The notes below the pieces were generated by a model, which was not told the DNA's origin, ran no database searches, and saw only the letters and a list, made by a program, of their open reading frames with translations. Shown piece after piece: positions 60,081 through 64,000 of a DNA stretch of 64,000 nucleotides (positions within the stretch are counted from its first letter, which is position 1; every line of letters starts with the position of its first letter). Position numbers and translations under genes: made by a program. Source of the stretch: Gemmata sp051859125 (GTDB lineage: Bacteria; Planctomycetota; Planctomycetia; Gemmatales; Gemmataceae); contig NZ_JBHYGG010000291.1 in assembly GCF_051859125.1 (NCBI RefSeq), forward strand, positions 24,903 to 88,902, written 5' to 3'.

Positions 60081-61793
60081 ATGAGCACCGAGCAAGAACA
60101 GCGGACGCCCGGCGGGATCGTTCACACGTACCAGCGGTACGACCCGGTGAACTTCCCGAGCCCGACGGCCCCGCCGCCGGACATGGTCTCGCCGCTCATG
60201 GAGCACGTGCTCCAGTTCGGCGACGGCGACGAGTTCACCGAGGAGCAACTCGCCAACGCCATCCGCCTCGACGCCTCGCAGATCGCCGGCCTCGGGCCGA
60301 GCCTCAACGCGATCAGGCAGATGCTCCTCGAGCGCAAGCGGAAGATCCTCGAGACCTACGAAACCAAGCACGTCAAGAAGCTCGCCGCGAACGAGTTCCG
60401 CGACGCGGCCCAGAAAGTTTCGCCGCCGGCCAAGCTCGACAAGGCGTACCAGAGGGCCGTCAAGCAGGAGCAACTCGCCGACCTCGAGGCGCTGTACTTC
60501 CAGGCCAACGACGACACGAGCCGGTTCGCGCGCGAACTCGTCATCGTCGTCGGCCTGCTCGGCGAGAAGTACCAGGTCGACGAACTCGCCTCGAAGTACG
60601 AGTTCACCGGCCGCGAGAAGATGGACGTGCCGAAGGCGCTCGAGGTGAAGGAGGAGCTGGAGACGATCGACAAGCTCCTCAAGCAGCTCGAGGACGCCAA
60701 GAAGACGGCCCAGCTCGCGATCATCGACATGGAGGACCTGGAGAAGTTCGCCGAGCCCGGCGACATGGAAAAGCTGTCGGCGCTCCAGCAGCAGATCGAG
60801 GACTACATCAAGGAGCAGGCCGAGAAGCAGGGGCTCGAGGGCGACGGCAAGGGCAAGTACCGGCTCACGCCGAAGGCGCTGCGGCTGTTCCAGTCGAAGG
60901 TGCTCACGAAGATCTTCGGCGACCTCCAGGCGTCCCGCACCGGCCGGCACCCGGACGCGGTCGCCGGGGAGGGGGCCGTCGAGTCGCCGAAGACCAAGCC
61001 CTACGAGTTCGGCGACTCGGTCGCGCAGATGGACATCCCCGCGAGCATGACGAACGCGCTCCTGCGGAGCGGCCCGGGGCTCCCCGTGCGCATGACCCCC
61101 GACGACATCGTCATCCACCGCACCCGCGTGAACCCGAAGGCCGCGACGTGCGTGCTGCTCGACATGAGCGGGTCGATGCGGTACGACTCGCAGTACGTGA
61201 ACGTGAAGCGCATGGGCCTCGCCCTCGAGGGGCTGATCCGCAGCGAGTACCCCGGCGACTTCCTCCAGTTCGTCGAGATGTACACGTTCGCCAAGCCGCG
61301 GCACGTCTCGGAGGTCGCGGGCCTGATGCCCAAGCCGGTGACGATCTTCAGCCCGGTGGTGCGGCTCAAGGCCGACATGAGCAACCCGGACGTGAGCGAG
61401 GTGCGGATCCCGTCGCACTTCACGAACATCCAGCACGCGCTCCAGACGGCCCGCCGCTACCTCGCCGCGCAGGACACGCCGAACCGCCAGGTGGTGCTCA
61501 TCACCGACGGGCTGCCGACCGCGCACTTCGAGGGGAGCACGCTGTTCATGCTCTACCCGCCCGACCCGCGGACCGAGGAGGCGACGATGCGCGAGGCGCT
61601 GCTGTGCGCCCGCGAGGGGATCACCATCAACATCTTCCTGCTGAGCAACTGGAACCAGTCCGAGGAGGACGTGCGGTTCGCGTACCGGATCGCCGAGAGC
61701 ACGAAGGGCCGCGTGGTCTTCACCGCCGGCCGCGACCTCGACCGGTACGTGATCTGGGACTACATCAAGCGCCGCAAGCAGATCGTCTCGTGA
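60081..61793 (+). CDS. VWA-domain protein partner of the ChlI-like ATPase
   Basis: A 570-residue protein. The N-terminal 300 residues are helical and highly charged (ETIDKLLKQLEDAKKTAQLAIIDMEDLEKF), with coiled-coil character. The von Willebrand A domain starts near 360 with CVLLDMSGSMRYD, a complete MIDAS site (DMSGSM), and continues with the Thr/Asp elements VRIPSHFTNIQHAL and VVLITDGLPTAHFEG. VWA proteins bind clients through the metal site and cooperate with the ATPase encoded upstream. No signal peptide. ATG 60081 starts the conserved part; an upstream ATG at 60050 would add ten unrelated residues. The two genes form a likely operon. Confidence 0.87.
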   Translation: MSTEQEQRTPGGIVHTYQRYDPVNFPSPTAPPPDMVSPLMEHVLQFGDGDEFTEEQLANAIRLDASQIAGLGPSLNAIRQMLLERKRKILETYETKHVKKLAANEFRDAAQKVSPPAKLDKAYQRAVKQEQLADLEALYFQANDDTSRFARELVIVVGLLGEKYQVDELASKYEFTGREKMDVPKALEVKEELETIDKLLKQLEDAKKTAQLAIIDMEDLEKFAEPGDMEKLSALQQQIEDYIKEQAEKQGLEGDGKGKYRLTPKALRLFQSKVLTKIFGDLQASRTGRHPDAVAGEGAVESPKTKPYEFGDSVAQMDIPASMTNALLRSGPGLPVRMTPDDIVIHRTRVNPKAATCVLLDMSGSMRYDSQYVNVKRMGLALEGLIRSEYPGDFLQFVEMYTFAKPRHVSEVAGLMPKPVTIFSPVVRLKADMSNPDVSEVRIPSHFTNIQHALQTARRYLAAQDTPNRQVVLITDGLPTAHFEGSTLFMLYPPDPRTEEATMREALLCAREGITINIFLLSNWNQSEEDVRFAYRIAESTKGRVVFTAGRDLDRYVIWDYIKRRKQIVS

Positions 61794-61826
61794 CGACCCG
61801 TCACACCAAGTCTAGTTGATTACCAA

Positions 61827-61897
61827 CTGTAGCCGGCCTCGGTGAGGCCGGGCCTCTAGGACTCGTACACGCCCGGCCTCACCGAGGCCGGCTACAG
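61827..61897. repeat. 71-bp palindromic intergenic repeat, copy 2
   Basis: Perfect 27-bp arms begin CTGTAGCCGGCCTCGGTGAG. The total length is the same as the copy at 47996, and the left flank is similar (GTTGATT then the arm). It lies between two convergent genes. Confidence 0.9.
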
Positions 61898-61925
61898 AGC
61901 GGATACGGATCACCGCGATTCGGTA

Positions 61926-62846
61926 TCACTCGGGCGGCGCGCCGTCGCGGGCCTTGACGAGGGTGACCTCGTTGCCGGTCGAGTTGTACCGCACCTCGGT
62001 CATGAACGCCCGCATCAGCAGGACGCCGCGGCCGCTCGGCCCGGGGACGTAGTCGGGGTGGTCGGGGTCGGGGAGCTTCGTCACGTCGAACCCCGGCCCC
62101 TGGTCGGAGATGACGAACGTGGCCCGCCCCGGGACCAGTCGGGCGTTCACCCGCACCCGCCGGTCGCGGTACGGGGCCTGCCCGCGGCGCTCGGCGGCCA
62201 GCGTGTGGAACGCCTCGTCGCCGTTCTCCCGCAGGGCCGAGCTGACCTCCAGGTTCCCGTGGCACATCGCGTTCAGCAGCGCCTCCTCCAGCGCCACGCC
62301 GGCCCGGGTCGCGTCCGGGGCGTCGCACAGCCCGATCGCCACCATGTCGTCCCGGAGCATGGAGACGAGCGGCGGCACCAGGCACGGGTCGTTCTCGAGG
62401 GCGAACTGCGAGCTGCGGCGGGTCAGGCCGGCGAGCAACCGGGACCGGCGGGCGTCGGCCTGGCGGATCGAGAGCACGCGGTCCAGCGCGGGGACCAGGT
62501 CGTGGGTCAGCGACTGCTTGGGGACGTAGTCGGCCGCACCGGCCTTGAGCGCCTCGACCGCGATCCGCTCGCTCCCGTGGCCCGCCATCAGCACGACCGG
62601 CACGTGCGGGAACTTGTCGCGGACCCTCTCGACCAGGGTGAGCCCGTCCATGTGGGGCATCTGAACGTCGGTGACCACGACGGACGGGGCCTGACGCGCG
62701 ATCGCGGCCAGTGCCTCGACCCCGTTGTGCGCGAACGTGGTCCGCCACCCGAGCGGTTCCAGGAGCTTGGCAACGATGCGCTGCTCCAGTTGTGAGTCGT
62801 CCACAACCAGGATCGTCGGCACATCGGGCGGGGCGGGCGTAGGCAT
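61926..62846 (-). CDS. response regulator fused to an anti-sigma-type ATPase domain
   Basis: A 306-residue signalling protein. The receiver domain (1-125) has VVDDSQLE, the phospho-acceptor Asp60 (VVVTDVQMPHMDG) and the conserved Lys in YVPKQS. The C-terminal half (about 160-300) is a GHKL ATPase of the RsbW/SpoIIAB type: N-box ALEEALLNAMCHGN, G1 DQGPGFD and G2 PSGRGVLLM. There is no dimerisation-phosphorylation domain or phospho-accepting His. Phosphorylation of the receiver probably controls kinase or anti-sigma activity. No sigma factor or anti-anti-sigma gene lies near. ATG 62846 starts the receiver; the longer frame adds 20 residues. Confidence 0.87.
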   Translation of the reverse strand: MPTPAPPDVPTILVVDDSQLEQRIVAKLLEPLGWRTTFAHNGVEALAAIARQAPSVVVTDVQMPHMDGLTLVERVRDKFPHVPVVLMAGHGSERIAVEALKAGAADYVPKQSLTHDLVPALDRVLSIRQADARRSRLLAGLTRRSSQFALENDPCLVPPLVSMLRDDMVAIGLCDAPDATRAGVALEEALLNAMCHGNLEVSSALRENGDEAFHTLAAERRGQAPYRDRRVRVNARLVPGRATFVISDQGPGFDVTKLPDPDHPDYVPGPSGRGVLLMRAFMTEVRYNSTGNEVTLVKARDGAPPE

Positions 62847-62936
62847 CGCGGGAACCCCAGGCGTGGCTGGCCGTTCGGATTGTAGCACGCCGCGGGGGGG
62901 ACACACAAATGATGCGCCACCGGGTCCTCGGAGCAG

Positions 62937-63878
62937 TTAGTCGCGGGGCGGGCGCCCGAACGCCGCGCTCACCGCGCGGAACGACGACTTCGCGGCCGCC
63001 GCCGGGTCGTACCCGGGTTTGTTACTCACCTGTGCGCTCACTTCAACCACCACCGGCCCGGTGTACTTCGCCCCACTCAACAGTTTCGCCAGCTTCGGGT
63101 AGTCGGTCGCGCCGTCCCCGGGGAGGAGGAACTCGAACTTCTCCGGCGTCCCCTTCGCGTCCTTCACGTGCGCGAACACCGAGTGCGGGGCCAGTTCCGT
63201 GACCGCGTGCTCGATGCGAACCCCTCGTAGCTCGAAGTGGCTGAAATCGAAGGCCAGCCGGAGCCACTCGCTCCCGACCTGTTTGACGAGCCACACCGCG
63301 TCCGCAACGGTGTGCAGGGCGTTGGCCACGTGCGGCTTCACCGCGACGACGGTCTTGCGGTCCCTCCCGACGGCGGCCCAGTCCGCGAGCCGCTCGGCGA
63401 GCCGGTCCTTGACCTTGTCCCACTCGGCGGGCTTGCCGCCGAGGACGGTCTCGATCGGCGGCGGGCGGTCCGGCCCGAGCGCGTTCGCGAGGTCGGCGGC
63501 GGCCCCGAGCCGGTCGAGGTTCGCACGGTGCGCCGCGGCGTCGCCGAGGGCCGGGAGGTTCTCCATCAACCCGAGCACGGACAGGTTCGCGTCGGCGAGG
63601 CGCTTGGCGAGCGCCTTCACGTCCGCGGGCGTCAGTTTGGCCGGATCGGCGTGGTAGCCGGGCATGAGGGCGAGTTCGACCCCGTCGTACCCGCAGCGCT
63701 TGCACACGTCGAGCGCGTCCGCCAGGGGGAGCGCCCTCATGCCGTAGAGACTGAAGCCGAGCGGGAGCCGCCCGGGTACGGCGGCCGCGCCGGGGGCGGG
63801 GAGGGTGGCGGCGAGTGCGGCCGACAGCCATTCGCGGCGGGTGAACTGCGGCACGGTGCGCCTCGGGGTGTGGGGCAC
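62937..63878 (-). CDS. Tat-exported sugar phosphate isomerase/epimerase-like protein
   Basis: A 313-residue TIM-barrel protein of the xylose-isomerase-like superfamily. Barrel strands and ligands are seen in YDGVELALMPGY, LSVLGLMENLPAL, TVVAVKPHVAN, LRLAFDFSHFELRG, SVFAHVKDAKGT and GPVVVEVSAQVSNKPGYD. The N-terminus has the twin-arginine pattern FTRREWLSAALAATLPAPGAAA, so it should be exported folded. Exported members of this family are typical for planctomycetes and may act on sugars from degraded polysaccharides. The start is GTG 63878. Confidence 0.85.
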   Translation of the reverse strand: MPHTPRRTVPQFTRREWLSAALAATLPAPGAAAVPGRLPLGFSLYGMRALPLADALDVCKRCGYDGVELALMPGYHADPAKLTPADVKALAKRLADANLSVLGLMENLPALGDAAAHRANLDRLGAAADLANALGPDRPPPIETVLGGKPAEWDKVKDRLAERLADWAAVGRDRKTVVAVKPHVANALHTVADAVWLVKQVGSEWLRLAFDFSHFELRGVRIEHAVTELAPHSVFAHVKDAKGTPEKFEFLLPGDGATDYPKLAKLLSGAKYTGPVVVEVSAQVSNKPGYDPAAAAKSSFRAVSAAFGRPPRD

Positions 63879-63893
63879 CGCCCATCATAACGA

Positions 63894-63926
63894 CCGCGGC
63901 CGCCCGTTGCGAACGGGCGGCCGCGG
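63894..63926. terminator. hairpin terminator of the partial gene at the window end
   Basis: A perfect 15-bp stem (CCGCGGCCGCCCGTT) with a GCG loop lies 20 bases after the stop codon of the leftward partial gene at 63947. Confidence 0.7.
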
Positions 63927-63946
63927 CGATTCTCAACCGACCCGGC

Positions 63947-64000
63947 TCACCAGCGGAAGATGAGCTCGAAGGCCCCGGTCCACTGGTCGTTCTTGCCGTC
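63947..64000 (-). CDS. C-terminal end of an exported protein, probably an outer-membrane barrel
   Basis: Only the last 17 residues are in the window (DGKNDQWTGAFELIFRW, then TGA). They end in an amphipathic strand with a C-terminal aromatic residue, the pattern of outer-membrane beta-barrel proteins. The frame is supported only by the terminator hairpin that follows; the rest of the gene lies beyond the window. Confidence 0.45.
   Translation of the reverse strand, partial: DGKNDQWTGAFELIFRW

Noticed and set aside
58588..61793. A magnesium chelatase for chlorophyll synthesis
   Set aside because: There is no ChlH subunit or other porphyrin gene nearby; the pair fits general MoxR/VWA systems.

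Overview
The window looks like a chromosomal segment of a planctomycete, most likely in or near the Gemmataceae. The base composition is very GC-rich, and the gene content is typical of that group: ThuA-like and DUF1080 secreted proteins, sugar-phosphate isomerase/epimerase-like proteins with export signals, giant secreted proteins, ChlI/VWA pairs, FHA-cyclases, and an RRM glycine-rich RNA-binding protein. Many genes lack a recognisable ribosome binding site and several start with GTG or TTG. I saw no rRNA, tRNA, CRISPR array, phage region or classical IS transposase. This taxonomic placement is an inference from content.

Layout. 1-5.4 kb: the end of a type II NADH dehydrogenase, a fatty-acid desaturase, an RRM RNA-binding protein, a small unknown protein and a membrane protein with helical repeats. 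5.4-11.8 kb: one giant secreted protein of 2124 residues. 12-20.9 kb: the most unusual region. It encodes a HemN-like radical SAM enzyme, a GcvH-like lipoyl carrier, a two-cluster ferredoxin-like protein and a squalene-hopene-cyclase-like class II cyclase. After a convergent ThuA-like gene come a DUF116-polyprenyl synthetase fusion and a chorismate-lyase-like protein. Together these suggest an isoprenoid or quinone-type pathway with its own redox and lipoyl parts. Both long gaps in this gene row are filled by palindromic elements; one of them carries a GxxExxY gene between perfect 33-bp inverted repeats. 21-31.7 kb: Lgt with a PDZ insertion, a MoxR ATPase, two S9 peptidases, a DUF1080 protein and a 6-phosphogluconolactonase-like propeller. 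31.7-38.4 kb: a large TPR protein and an HtrA pair, one intact and one degenerate with its PDZ domain inside the protease fold. 38.8-45.2 kb: a TIM-barrel isomerase-like protein, IspD, a UDP-sugar pyrophosphorylase, a metal-dependent phosphodiesterase and an MFS transporter. 45.4-51.7 kb: XerC, a thioredoxin-like protein, PheA and DnaK. 51.9-57.1 kb: a TolA/TonB-like protein facing an ExbB-ExbD-ExbD operon and an FHA-GAF-cyclase gene. 57.3-64 kb: a beta-barrel protein, a ChlI-like AAA+/VWA pair, a response regulator fused to an anti-sigma-type ATPase domain, a Tat-exported isomerase-like protein and the end of one more gene.

A second theme is intergenic palindromes. There are three copies of a 75-bp element, two of a 71-bp element, and single elements of 68, 74 and about 127 bp, all with long arms. 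Some are built from short repeated words, and two related tracts lie in frame inside the cyclase gene. Short GC-rich hairpins that look like terminators lie at several gene ends.
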